A stretch of DNA of 7,640 nt from Bacteroidales bacterium (GTDB taxonomy: Bacteria > Bacteroidota > Bacteroidia > Bacteroidales > UBA7960). The position numbers and the translations under genes are program-made. The stretch covers positions 1-7,640 of the forward strand of contig PWNO01000061.1 in NCBI GenBank assembly GCA_003557765.1, in the 5' to 3' direction. Below the pieces are notes generated by a model that worked only from the letters and a program-made list of their open reading frames with translations, was not told the DNA's origin and searched no databases. Below, piece by piece: positions 1 through 5,577 of this stretch (positions within the stretch are counted from its first letter, which is position 1; each line of letters begins with the position of its first letter).

Positions 1-1
1 T

Positions 2-103
2 ATATATTTCGCTTTTGCAATAGCCTTCCAGGCCCTGGTATTTGCAATCCTGTTTCTCAGGTCAAAAAAGGGTTCTCATGAAAAAATAATTGGGACTCTT
101 TAA
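2..103 (+). CDS. C-terminal end of an integral membrane protein (partial; possibly TerC/YgdQ-like)
   Basis: The open frame enters from the left edge and stops at TAA 101-103, leaving 33 visible residues. They form one hydrophobic helix (IYFAFAIAFQALVFAILF) followed by a basic, soluble tail (RSKKGSHEKIIGTL), which fits the last transmembrane segment of an inner-membrane protein with a cytoplasmic C-terminus under the positive-inside rule. The start of the fragment resembles the YIYFA(M/I)AF ending I recall from TerC/YgdQ-type membrane proteins. That is a guess from a few residues, and another multi-spanning family is possible. No signal beyond the open frame and composition supports it. Confidence 0.5.
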   Translation: MYFAFAIAFQALVFAILFLRSKKGSHEKIIGTL

Positions 104-152
104 TCTTAGGTGTAGCTAGTTAGGGGAAGATTACACAGTTTGCCCGGAAATG

Positions 153-217
153 TGTGAATTATGCAAGTTTTTAATCAAAATATGTAACTGGCTATTTACT
201 TAGCTTATGTAAATTTA
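153..217 (+). promoter_or_regulatory. Activator-type operator plus -7 box upstream of the CsbD-like gene (copy 3 of a shared element)
   Basis: The stretch 153-190 contains TGTGAATTATGCAA, 14 variable bases, then TATGTAACTG. It matches two other sites in the window (3851-3888 and 4761-4798, both minus strand) at the same positions over the same 38-bp length. The half-sites TATGCAA (160-166) and TATGTAA (181-187) start 21 bp apart on the same strand. After exactly 19 bp comes TAAATTTA (210-217), one mismatch from the Bacteroidota -7 consensus TAnnTTTG. The downstream half-site occupies the position where the -33 TTTG would be, which suggests activation by a bound protein. A further TATGTAA lies at 206-212, overlapping the -7 box. 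The coding start is 35 bp beyond the box. No experimental start site is known to me. Confidence 0.7.
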
Positions 218-252
218 TTCTTTGATTCCTTTAAAGAATAAAATGAGGTATT

Positions 253-435
253 ATGCACACTGACTCAATTGGATACTGGAACATTAAAAGAGAAAAACTT
301 AAGCGTAGATTTCCATTATTTACCGACGAAGACTTACAATATCACGAAGGTAAAGAAAAGGAAATGATAGAAATTATGGCATATAAACTCAGAAAGACAA
401 AATTGGAGCTAATTAAAATAATTGAAACATTGTAA
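253..435 (+). CDS. CsbD-like small stress-response protein
   Basis: This 60-residue, charged, lysine- and glutamate-rich protein has no signal peptide or membrane helix, so it should be cytoplasmic. It follows the CsbD pattern as it appears in Bacteroidota: a GxWN-IK-x-KLK-x-(R/K)F opening (residues 7-20), LTDEDL-like FTDEDL (23-28), then EGKE and a C-terminal helix with the KLRKTKLEL-IKII pattern. CsbD proteins are general stress proteins of unknown biochemical function, often induced by osmotic, cold or stationary-phase stress. The ATG at 253 is preceded by TGAGGT at 244-249, a plausible ribosome binding site. It differs slightly from the usual family in having IGYWN instead of KGNWN. Its promoter carries copy 3 of the shared operator, which links it to the envelope genes at 3258-4689. 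Confidence 0.8.
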   Translation: MHTDSIGYWNIKREKLKRRFPLFTDEDLQYHEGKEKEMIEIMAYKLRKTKLELIKIIETL

Positions 436-636
436 TCTGAAGACATATCTTTTGAGACAATATCCACGCTAAAACCAATCAGAATTTTTATTACAGCCGA
501 AAAGGATGGAAGTGTTCAAAACCCGGGTTCAATGATTGTTTTAACAACCGGAAGATTATAAAATAATTTGGATTTAGCAATCCGCTATCAGATTGGAAAT
601 TCGGCCGGCCCTAAAATATACATAACACTTATTCTG

Positions 637-1440
637 ATGAAAAAAATCCTCTATATACTTCTTACCACATTGATTTTAGCAGGATGTGTGTTAAATCTGG
701 TAACAGGTCGCAAACAACTAAGTCTTGTGAACGAATCGGAGCTGCAATTAATGGCTGCCGATCAATACAATTTATTTCTGAATGACCATAAGGTCTTAAG
801 TAAAAGCAGCAGCAAAGAAGCTGCAATGGTTGATCGGGTCGGAACACGTATTGCAGAAGCCATTACAAAGTTTTATGTCAGCCGGGGGCAGGGATCTGTG
901 CTGGAAGGGTATAATTGGGAATTTAATACTGTTGACAGCAAAGATGTTAATGCATGGTGCATGCCCGGAGGGAAGGTGGTAGTTTATACCGGCTTATTAC
1001 CCGTAACTCAGAACGAAGCCGCACTCGCAATTGTTATGGGCCATGAGATTGCCCATTCCGTTGCCAAACATGGAAATGAAAGAATGAGTCAGGCACTGGT
1101 GCAGCAAATGGGTGGTATGGCTCTATCATTGGCTTTATCACAACAACCTCAAAAGACCCAGGAGTTGTTTATGATGTCGTTTGGTATTGGGAGTACTGTC
1201 GGTGCAATTTTACCATGGTCCAGACAGCAGGAAACGGAAGCCGATAAGTTCGGTTTGATATTTTCGGCTATGGCTGGTTACAATCCCCGGGAAGCAATTC
1301 CTTTCTGGCAAAGAATGTCATTAGCAGGAGGCGGGAGTCCGCCGGAATTTTTAAGCACTCATCCATCCGATGAAACAAGGATTAAGAATCTGGAAAAATT
1401 TATGCCAGAAGCCCTGAAATATTACACGCCCAGGAATTAA
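637..1440 (+). CDS. M48-family zinc metalloprotease, lipoprotein
   Basis: The product is a 267-residue periplasmic peptidase of the M48 (Ste24/LoiP/BepA-type) family, which degrades damaged or misassembled envelope proteins. Residues 1-17 are a lipoprotein signal ending in LAGC, so Cys17 should be lipidated. The following CVLNL lacks the acidic surface-export signal, suggesting that it faces the periplasm. The family opening GRKQLSLV is at 24-31. The zinc site is HEIAH at 136-140 with the third ligand in ETEAD (Glu201), and the C-terminal STHPSDETRI block is at 240-249. All catalytic residues are present. The ATG at 637 is chosen over the upstream TTG at 568 because the lipoprotein signal starts there. 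No clear ribosome binding site is visible. It lies 201 bp after the CsbD-like gene, so co-transcription is possible but unproven. Confidence 0.92.
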   Translation: MKKILYILLTTLILAGCVLNLVTGRKQLSLVNESELQLMAADQYNLFLNDHKVLSKSSSKEAAMVDRVGTRIAEAITKFYVSRGQGSVLEGYNWEFNTVDSKDVNAWCMPGGKVVVYTGLLPVTQNEAALAIVMGHEIAHSVAKHGNERMSQALVQQMGGMALSLALSQQPQKTQELFMMSFGIGSTVGAILPWSRQQETEADKFGLIFSAMAGYNPREAIPFWQRMSLAGGGSPPEFLSTHPSDETRIKNLEKFMPEALKYYTPRN

Positions 1441-1512
1441 GCAGTAGTAGAGGGTCATTTTAAAGAATTCGATATCCTGACAAAGAAAGTATATCCGAAA
1501 ACCCTAAATAAC

Positions 1513-1875
1513 ATGATTGATAAAATGATCGTCCAAAAAACCCTGAATGCTATCTGGATTGATAAAAACATGGTAAGAGAATACGGGGATCTTCCCTTAA
1601 ATGATCTTAGCAGTTTAACCTCAAATTTGGTTTATAACATTTTCGGTGGTGAAATATTGAAGAAGCATCATAAAAATGGCTGGCACTTTTATAATCGGAT
1701 TGATGGCGAGCGTATTGATTTTACTGAACCGGAAACGAACAATGCCTTTGAAAATCTATACATTGAAGATTTTCCTTCTTCTTCCGAAGAGACTTATGAA
1801 TATTTTGAACAGGAGGATTATTCAACCTTTTATATGGAATTTATACAGGCATTTGAAGAAAGATGCCGAATATGA
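1513..1875 (+). CDS. YunG-like protein of unknown function
   Basis: This 120-residue soluble protein has no signal peptide. Residues 40-73 carry the recognisable family core: FGGEIL (44-49), then GWHFYNRIDG-x-RIDFT, close to the GGEIL...GWHYYN-IDG-DFT pattern I recall from the YunG family of Bacillus and other bacteria. The N-terminal Trp15 in AIW also fits. The family is uncharacterised as far as I know. The region just before FGGEI is normally GQC-x-VTALVVQ; here it reads SSLTSNLVYN, so the conserved cysteine is missing. The C-terminal third is very acidic (EDFPSSSEETYEYFEQED). The gene starts 72 bp after the protease gene on the same strand and may share its transcript. Met5 (1525) is an alternative start. 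Confidence 0.65.
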   Translation: MIDKMIVQKTLNAIWIDKNMVREYGDLPLNDLSSLTSNLVYNIFGGEILKKHHKNGWHFYNRIDGERIDFTEPETNNAFENLYIEDFPSSSEETYEYFEQEDYSTFYMEFIQAFEERCRI

Positions 1876-2066
1876 ATTCAGGCGTTTACACAAAGTTTTT
1901 GAAAGACTCTGTAATTTCCTTTAATCGCGTGGACAATATTCTTCCCTTTAATGACTCTACTTGCTTAGTTACTGTATTGTTTTTTTCACCCAGCCAAAGG
2001 TAATAAAGTGGCACTGCTTTCTGCCGCGGCCGTTATATATGTTTTTTATATAATGGGGAAAAGCAA

Positions 2067-2101
2067 AAAAGCAGAAGTTGCCTTGGGCAACTTCTGCTTT
2101 T
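2067..2101. terminator. Bidirectional intrinsic terminator between converging genes
   Basis: A perfect 12-bp stem, GCAGAAGTTGCC (2071-2082) with GGCAACTTCTGC (2086-2097), closes a three-base loop TTG. It is flanked by AAAA on the left and TTTT on the right, which lengthen the stem and supply a U-run on both strands. It lies between the plus-strand YunG-like gene and the stop of the minus-strand ice-binding-like gene at 2126, 25 bp away. It can therefore stop transcription from both sides. Confidence 0.9.
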
Positions 2102-2125
2102 GTTTAGCTCCGATTAATTATTTTA

Positions 2126-3205
2126 CTAAGGCTGAGTAACTGCGTTTCCGTCAAGCACAACTGCTGTTTGTGCAAGCGCACGGCCATTTATGGAAGCTCC
2201 AGTTTGAAGTGTAATACCTGTCATCGATAAGATAACCCCCTCAAAATGTGAGGTTGTTCCCAAAGTTGCCTGCCCTGCCACTTGCCAGAAAATGTTGTTA
2301 ACATTGGCGCCGCCACTTAGAATAATACTAACGGCAGAACTCATGATAAGGTCTTCTGCAATTTGAAATATCCATACATCAGTTGAACTTCCTGAAATGG
2401 TAACATCGGCAGGAATGGTAACGGTATTTGTCCACTTGTAGATACCTGGGGTTAATGTTTTGCCACCAATGTTACCTGCACCTAACTCTAAGAAATCGAT
2501 TACTGACCGACCAGCAGCATCATTATAAGCTGTAATCATATTGTTTACCGCGGTTGTAAGATTTATTGGAGTAGGATCGGCCATATCGGAGGCAAATATT
2601 TTCCCTGTAACCTGAGCAGATGTTGCATAACCAGTGAAATCGGTTAAAGAGAGACCTGTAATATACGAGGTTGCCGCTGGACTAAGACCCAGATCTCCAG
2701 TTATAGCTGAAGTTCCATTGTTGTTGATTGCTGTTTTGGATAGAATTACATAATTACCCGCAGATCCAAGATCAACTTCTTGAATGCTTTCAGTGGATCC
2801 ACCTGTTGTGAAGCTCCAGACATGATCGTTTGCAAGATTTTTCCCCGTAAGACTTTTTGCCGAAGTAGTTATTGTTGCAGTATAATCATTAACTGCATCA
2901 AAAGGTCCGGATGGAGTGAAAGTAGCTTCTACACCAGAATATTCTACAACTCCTGTAATATTAGCTGTACCTTGCTTAAGGGTAAACGACGAAGAGTTAA
3001 TAGTTGCTGGATCCATGGCTTCACTAAAGGTTATAGAAACCACTTTGTTACGGGTAACGCCCGTCTGGCTGCTTAAAGGATCGGTTGATATTATGGTAGG
3101 AGTTGAACCCTCGTCAATATTGTCTTCATCCTTCTCACAACCTAACATTAACACAATCAGTGCCATTGCTAAAATCGGAATATTTTTTTTTAGTTTCATT
3201 TTCAT
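2126..3205 (-). CDS. Surface lipoprotein with Ig-like (Big_5) and ice-binding-like (DUF3494) domains
   Basis: This is a 359-residue exported lipoprotein. The signal peptide ends in MLGC with Cys23, followed by EKDED, which fits the X-K-(D/E)-(D/E) lipoprotein export signal described in Capnocytophaga and predicts display on the outer surface. Residues about 36-135 look like a Big_5/SbsA Ig-like domain (PTIISTDPLSSQTGV, ITFSEAMD, ATFTPSGP, HVWSFTTG). Residues about 143-357 match the DUF3494 beta-helix of type-1 ice-binding proteins: NYVILSKTAI, ITGDLGLSP, AYNDAAGR, IGGKTLTPGIYKW, VWIFQIAEDL, FWQVAGQATLGT and NGRALAQTAV. Related domains bind ice in cold-adapted organisms or act as adhesins. Ice binding itself cannot be judged here because the ice-facing residues are not identifiable by eye. 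It lies 52 bp after the beta-barrel gene, probably in one operon. Confidence 0.93.
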   Translation of the reverse strand: MKMKLKKNIPILAMALIVLMLGCEKDEDNIDEGSTPTIISTDPLSSQTGVTRNKVVSITFSEAMDPATINSSSFTLKQGTANITGVVEYSGVEATFTPSGPFDAVNDYTATITTSAKSLTGKNLANDHVWSFTTGGSTESIQEVDLGSAGNYVILSKTAINNNGTSAITGDLGLSPAATSYITGLSLTDFTGYATSAQVTGKIFASDMADPTPINLTTAVNNMITAYNDAAGRSVIDFLELGAGNIGGKTLTPGIYKWTNTVTIPADVTISGSSTDVWIFQIAEDLIMSSAVSIILSGGANVNNIFWQVAGQATLGTTSHFEGVILSMTGITLQTGASINGRALAQTAVVLDGNAVTQP

Positions 3206-3257
3206 TTTTTTAAGTTAATTATTAATTGTCAATTGATTCTTTTGTATTCGAAGAGAA

Positions 3258-3737
3258 TTAAAAAATATACCGAATAGAAAATGCTCCACCATCGGCCCAG
3301 AAACCAGAATAACCGTAAAAGTTATATGCAGGCTTCCAGTCGATACTAATATTTATTGGAATTTCCAAAAAGTTATACTCAAGGCCAAGAATTCCATCTA
3401 TACCAATAACCGTATAGGAGGTACCTGGATCTCCCCAATATTTACTAGTGTTATCGCCGTGCCAAAAACCAACGTGCCCGCCGAAGCCAGCGTACCAATT
3501 CAATCTTTCGACATTAAAAGCCCTGCCGTGTATTTCATAAAGTACCGTTAGCTCAAGTCCTCTCCAGCGACTTGCGATTATTCCTTCAAAGGCTGTATTT
3601 GAAGTAACGAAATGCTTAATGGTTATCCCATTGGCAAATCCTCCCCGAAGTCCAATGCCTGTATTGTAATCCTGAGCATTGCTCAATGAGAATGCGAATA
3701 ATGTTAATAGAATAGTAAATCCAATTTTTTTCATCAA
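3258..3737 (-). CDS. Small outer-membrane beta-barrel protein
   Basis: The 159-residue product has a standard signal peptide (MMKKIGFTILLTLFAFSLSNA) with probable cleavage after Ala21, before QDYNTG. The mature part of about 138 residues alternates polar and aromatic or aliphatic residues in short strands (GIGLRGGFANGITIKHF, RGLELTVLYEIHGRAF, LNWYAGFGGHVGFWH, GIDGILGLEYNF, INISIDWKPAYNFYG). It ends in the aromatic residue Phe (SIRYIF), as outer-membrane barrels recognised by the BAM machinery do. The size suits a barrel of about eight strands. The function and any ligand are unknown. The start is ATGATG, so either Met1 or Met2 may be used. Its promoter carries copy 1 of the shared operator, with a leader of about 80 nt. 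Confidence 0.85.
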   Translation of the reverse strand: MMKKIGFTILLTLFAFSLSNAQDYNTGIGLRGGFANGITIKHFVTSNTAFEGIIASRWRGLELTVLYEIHGRAFNVERLNWYAGFGGHVGFWHGDNTSKYWGDPGTSYTVIGIDGILGLEYNFLEIPINISIDWKPAYNFYGYSGFWADGGAFSIRYIF

Positions 3738-3823
3738 TTCATTTTTTTTATATCCTACTCGTTTGGCTTTTCGGTTCGGCCCCGATTTTTTTATCCTGTG
3801 TCAGTCAGGTGTGATTGCTTTTA

Positions 3824-3888
3824 CAATGATAACCTGTTAACCATTAAATACTGTTACATAAGTATTTAAAAGAATTACATATATCACA
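3824..3888 (-). promoter_or_regulatory. Activator-type operator plus -7 box upstream of the beta-barrel/ice-binding-like operon (copy 1)
   Basis: Read on the minus strand, 3888-3851 gives TGTGATATATGTAA, 14 variable bases, then TATGTAACAG. Two exact TATGTAA half-sites start 21 bp apart. After 19 bp comes TATCATTG (3831-3824), one mismatch from TAnnTTTG. The outer 24 positions agree with copy 2 at 23 places and with copy 3 at 20 places. The start codon of the beta-barrel gene is 86 bp beyond the -7 box, so the transcript has a leader of about 80 nt. Confidence 0.72.
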
Positions 3889-4097
3889 TAAACCTGTACT
3901 GCACTATAGACGGTTAGAACTTATTTGAGGGACTTGAGAGATGGATTAAAGTATAATATGGCGGGAGGAAATGCGATTACAGATCCTCCTGTTTTATGCG
4001 TCACATGAACGTTGCTTGCATGGCTAATGTAACTCAATGGCATTCAGGTCGCAATGGTTATCATAGCATGCGTATAGATATACGGGAACTATATTCT
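3889..4097. other. Non-coding gap with small inverted repeats, no gene recognised
   Basis: The gene-free gap runs from 3738 to 4097; its left part is the promoter and leader of the beta-barrel gene. In the remaining 209 bp I see no convincing coding frame. There are two small symmetric elements. GGAGGA (3964-3969) can pair with TCCTCC (3984-3989) across a 14-base loop. CGTATA (4071-4076) and TATACG (4079-4084) form a tight hairpin just after the stop of the small membrane protein gene at 4098, but no U-run follows on the minus strand. It may hold the 3' end of the upstream operon or decayed sequence. Confidence 0.4.
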
Positions 4098-4307
4098 TTA
4101 TTTCTTCACTCCAAAGAGCAAAATACCTCCTCCAATTACCATAACTACTACACCTACGAGAGGCGACCACGATAAATTATGTTTTTTATCCCGTGATATT
4201 TGCAATTCACCCACATCCAACACTTTTTCTCTTGTAACGAAATTGAATCCAGTGATAAGGGTTATTACCAGGCCAACCACCAGAATAATGATTCCTACTT
4301 TTTTCAT
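4098..4307 (-). CDS. Small two-helix membrane protein, unknown function
   Basis: This 69-residue protein has two hydrophobic helices, about residues 4-24 (VGIIILVVGLVITLITGFNF) and 48-67 (SPLVGVVVMVIGGGILLFGV), joined by a polar loop of about 22 residues (TREKVLDVGELQISRDKKHNL). The C-terminus is VKK. I recognise the layout (MKK-x-GIIIL...FTREKV-D-GELQI...WSP-x-x-G-x-x-VM-x-GG) from unnamed small proteins common in Bacteroidota, often close to CsbD- or stress-related genes. No biochemical role is known to me. It lies 61 bp after the gene ending at 4369 on the same strand and probably shares its promoter, since no copy of the shared operator precedes it directly. Confidence 0.75.
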   Translation of the reverse strand: MKKVGIIILVVGLVITLITGFNFVTREKVLDVGELQISRDKKHNLSWSPLVGVVVMVIGGGILLFGVKK

Positions 4308-4348
4308 ACTATTTTAATAACTCAATTCATAAAATGACTTTGTTATAG

Positions 4349-4378
4349 TTTACTTTAACTTGCCATATTTAAAGTAAA
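4349..4378. repeat. AT-rich perfect inverted repeat between the two small membrane protein genes
   Basis: TTTACTTTAA (4349-4358) and TTAAAGTAAA (4369-4378) are perfectly complementary over 10 bp around a 10-base spacer. The right arm covers the stop codon of the upstream gene (4369-4371). No strong U-run follows on the minus strand, so it is more likely an mRNA stem separating two cistrons, or a partial attenuator, than a full terminator. The stem is all A/U except one G-C pair and may be weak. Confidence 0.4.
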
Positions 4379-4689
4379 ATAATCAGAAGCAGGAGGATGA
4401 CAATGGCTGCTCCTACAGATAAATAAATACCTGATTCTCTTTGCTTAAGTTCCTTGTTAATAGAGCGCACTTCTTTACGCAGTTCCCTTTTTTCCGAAAA
4501 GATTAATTCTGACTTATCCATTTCATTAATTACATCTATTCGCAGGAGTAATTCCTCGGTTTCTGCCGATTCAATATCCATGGTCGAAGATTTAGAGGTT
4601 GATGCGGATTCTGTATCTGCTTTTAAAGAGACTACAGGGACCACAAACAGCAGGCATGTTGCCATCAGGAATAAAGTCAACTTTTTCAT
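4369..4689 (-). CDS. Exported small protein with coiled coil and C-terminal membrane anchor
   Basis: The 106-residue product starts with a hydrophobic export segment (residues 1-25, MKKLTLFLMATCLLFVVPVVSLKA). A serine/threonine-rich acidic linker (26-44) follows, then a charged helix (about 45-85) with the block INEMDKSELIFSEKRELRKEVRSINKELK, and a C-terminal transmembrane helix (about 88-106, IYLSVGAAIVILLLLIILL). The E-MDKS...SEKK-LRKEVR-INKELK...GVYLSVGAIIIILLLLILLL pattern is one I recognise from unnamed Bacteroidota proteins; no function is established. The helix should lie in the periplasm, tethered to the inner membrane. It is the first gene of the pair and is preceded by copy 2 of the shared operator, so it is a predicted target of the adjacent AraC-type regulator. 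Confidence 0.8.
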   Translation of the reverse strand: MKKLTLFLMATCLLFVVPVVSLKADTESASTSKSSTMDIESAETEELLLRIDVINEMDKSELIFSEKRELRKEVRSINKELKQRESGIYLSVGAAIVILLLLIILL

Positions 4690-4733
4690 TTTAGTTGTTT
4701 TTATTGTTTTTTAAGAATCAATGATTGATGAAA

Positions 4734-4798
4734 CAAAGATGGGTTACTTACCAGTTAAAGCTGTTACAGATTTAGCGAAGAGTTTTACATATATCACA
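4734..4798 (-). promoter_or_regulatory. Activator-type operator plus -7 box upstream of the small membrane protein pair (copy 2)
   Basis: Read on the minus strand, 4798-4761 gives TGTGATATATGTAA, 14 variable bases, then TCTGTAACAG. After exactly 19 bp comes CATCTTTG (4741-4734), one mismatch from the Bacteroidota -7 box TAnnTTTG. The half-sites TATGTAA and TCTGTAA start 21 bp apart. The first 14 bases are identical to copy 1. The beginning of the operator includes the stop codon of the regulator gene (TGA at 4796-4794). The start codon of the target gene is 44 bp beyond the -7 box. Confidence 0.72.
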
Positions 4799-5354
4799 GA
4801 TTTTCCAGATTCTGTGTGCGCTTTTTCTTCATTCGTTTATAAAAGGATGGAGTGACACCGGTAACCTTCTTGAACTGGTTTGATAAATGAGCTACACTGC
4901 TGTAATTTAATTGATAAGAAATTTCAGAAAGGTTAAGTTCATCATAAATTAGTAACTCTTTTATCTTTTCGATTTTATGAAGGATAATAAACTGCTGTAT
5001 GGTAATGCCATTCATCTCAGAAAAAATATGAGACAAATATGTATAATTGCAACCCAGCTTCTCACTCAGGAATTCTGAATCATTCACTTTAGGTATTTCT
5101 TCAGAGTAATGGATCATTTCGACAATCAGGCTCTTTATTGTTGCAACCAAAATGTCCTTTTTATCTTCCAGCAATTCCAGGCCCCACCGGAGCAGGTTCA
5201 CTTTCAATTGTTCGCGTTGTTGTTGAGTAATGTTTTCAGAAATTTCCACTAAGCCGAGGTCAATACTAACATACCGTATCCCCAGCTTTTTCAACTCCTT
5301 CTGTACTACCATCCTGCACCGAAGGCTAACCATATTTTTTATAACAAGTTCCAC
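4794..5354 (-). CDS. AraC-family transcription regulator with HMA-like N-terminal domain
   Basis: From the GTG at 5354 this is a 186-residue protein. Residues about 3-66 (ELVIKNMVSLRCRMVVQKELKKLGI...LGLVEI) have the beta-alpha-beta pattern of a small heavy-metal-associated-like domain. The usual MxCxxC is MVSLRC, so the first cysteine is serine and metal binding is doubtful. Residues about 92-177 are an AraC-type DNA-binding domain: first helix-turn-helix FLSEKLGCNYTYLSHIFSEMNG, second LSEISYQLNYSSVAHLSNQFKKVTGVTPSFYK. I chose GTG because homologues begin a few residues before IKNM and AGGA lies just upstream; a TTG at 5381 would add nine residues, and no ATG precedes IKNM. The tandem 21-bp half-sites nearby suit this class. 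I infer that it activates the three operator-bearing promoters. Confidence 0.88.
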   Translation of the reverse strand: MELVIKNMVSLRCRMVVQKELKKLGIRYVSIDLGLVEISENITQQQREQLKVNLLRWGLELLEDKKDILVATIKSLIVEMIHYSEEIPKVNDSEFLSEKLGCNYTYLSHIFSEMNGITIQQFIILHKIEKIKELLIYDELNLSEISYQLNYSSVAHLSNQFKKVTGVTPSFYKRMKKKRTQNLENL

Positions 5355-5434
5355 AATTGTCCTGGCCTTAATGATTAACAATGATATTGTTCCATTAAAG
5401 TGGACAGTAAGTTAAGAAAAAAACTTAATATAAC

Positions 5435-5460
5435 GCCCTTGTAATTGATAAATACAGGGC
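5435..5460 (-). other. Hairpin in the leader/gap upstream of the AraC-type regulator gene
   Basis: GCCCT-T-GTA (5435-5443) pairs with TACAGGGC (5453-5460), giving an 8-bp stem with one bulged base. Next to it lies a second, AT-rich repeat, TAAGTT (5408-5413) with AACTTA (5422-5427). Read on the minus strand, a run of seven T follows within the second repeat. It may belong to the leader of the regulator mRNA or be a weak terminator for the PAS gene ending at 5578. I cannot distinguish these. No copy of the shared operator is visible here, so autoregulation through that site is not supported. Confidence 0.3.
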
Positions 5461-5577
5461 AAACGCATGAAAGCCTTATTCCTCCCCCGGGATCTTTCTT
5501 CCTTTACTTTTTCTTACACAAGTAATATGTACCGTTGCTGTCTTCCCCTTTGAAACCATATTTTTATATTAATTGTA

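Noticed and set aside
101..133. Inverted repeat TAATCTT/AAGATTA after the membrane protein stop as a terminator.
   Set aside because: The stem is 7 bp with a 19-base loop, AT-rich and without a following U-run.
436..561. An open stretch of 41 codons in frame directly after the CsbD-like stop, suggesting read-through or a broken longer gene.
   Set aside because: The CsbD-like protein is already full length, there is no start codon near the beginning, and this length without a stop is not unusual.
568..636. A longer start (TTG 568) for the M48 protease.
   Set aside because: It would put 23 polar residues before the lipoprotein signal and hide it; ATG 637 gives a normal signal with the LAGC lipobox.
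1441..1512. The frame between the M48 protease stop and the YunG-like start is open and in phase, suggesting a former fusion.
   Set aside because: It is only 24 codons, both proteins have complete ends, and chance is an adequate explanation.
1872..2003. A 43-codon frame starting at an ATGA overlap with the YunG-like stop.
   Set aside because: The overlap suggests translational coupling, but the peptide resembles no family I know, has no clear domain or signal pattern, and is short enough to arise by chance.
2780..3218. Plus-strand open frames opposite the ice-binding-like gene.
   Set aside because: They are antisense shadows of a gene with clear domain matches on the minus strand; their translations are low-complexity and match no family.
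3997..4034. A possible fourth copy of the shared operator on the plus strand, with TAATGTAACT at its right end.
   Set aside because: The left part matches only 8 of 14 positions, the right half-site is shifted by one base, and no plus-strand gene follows.
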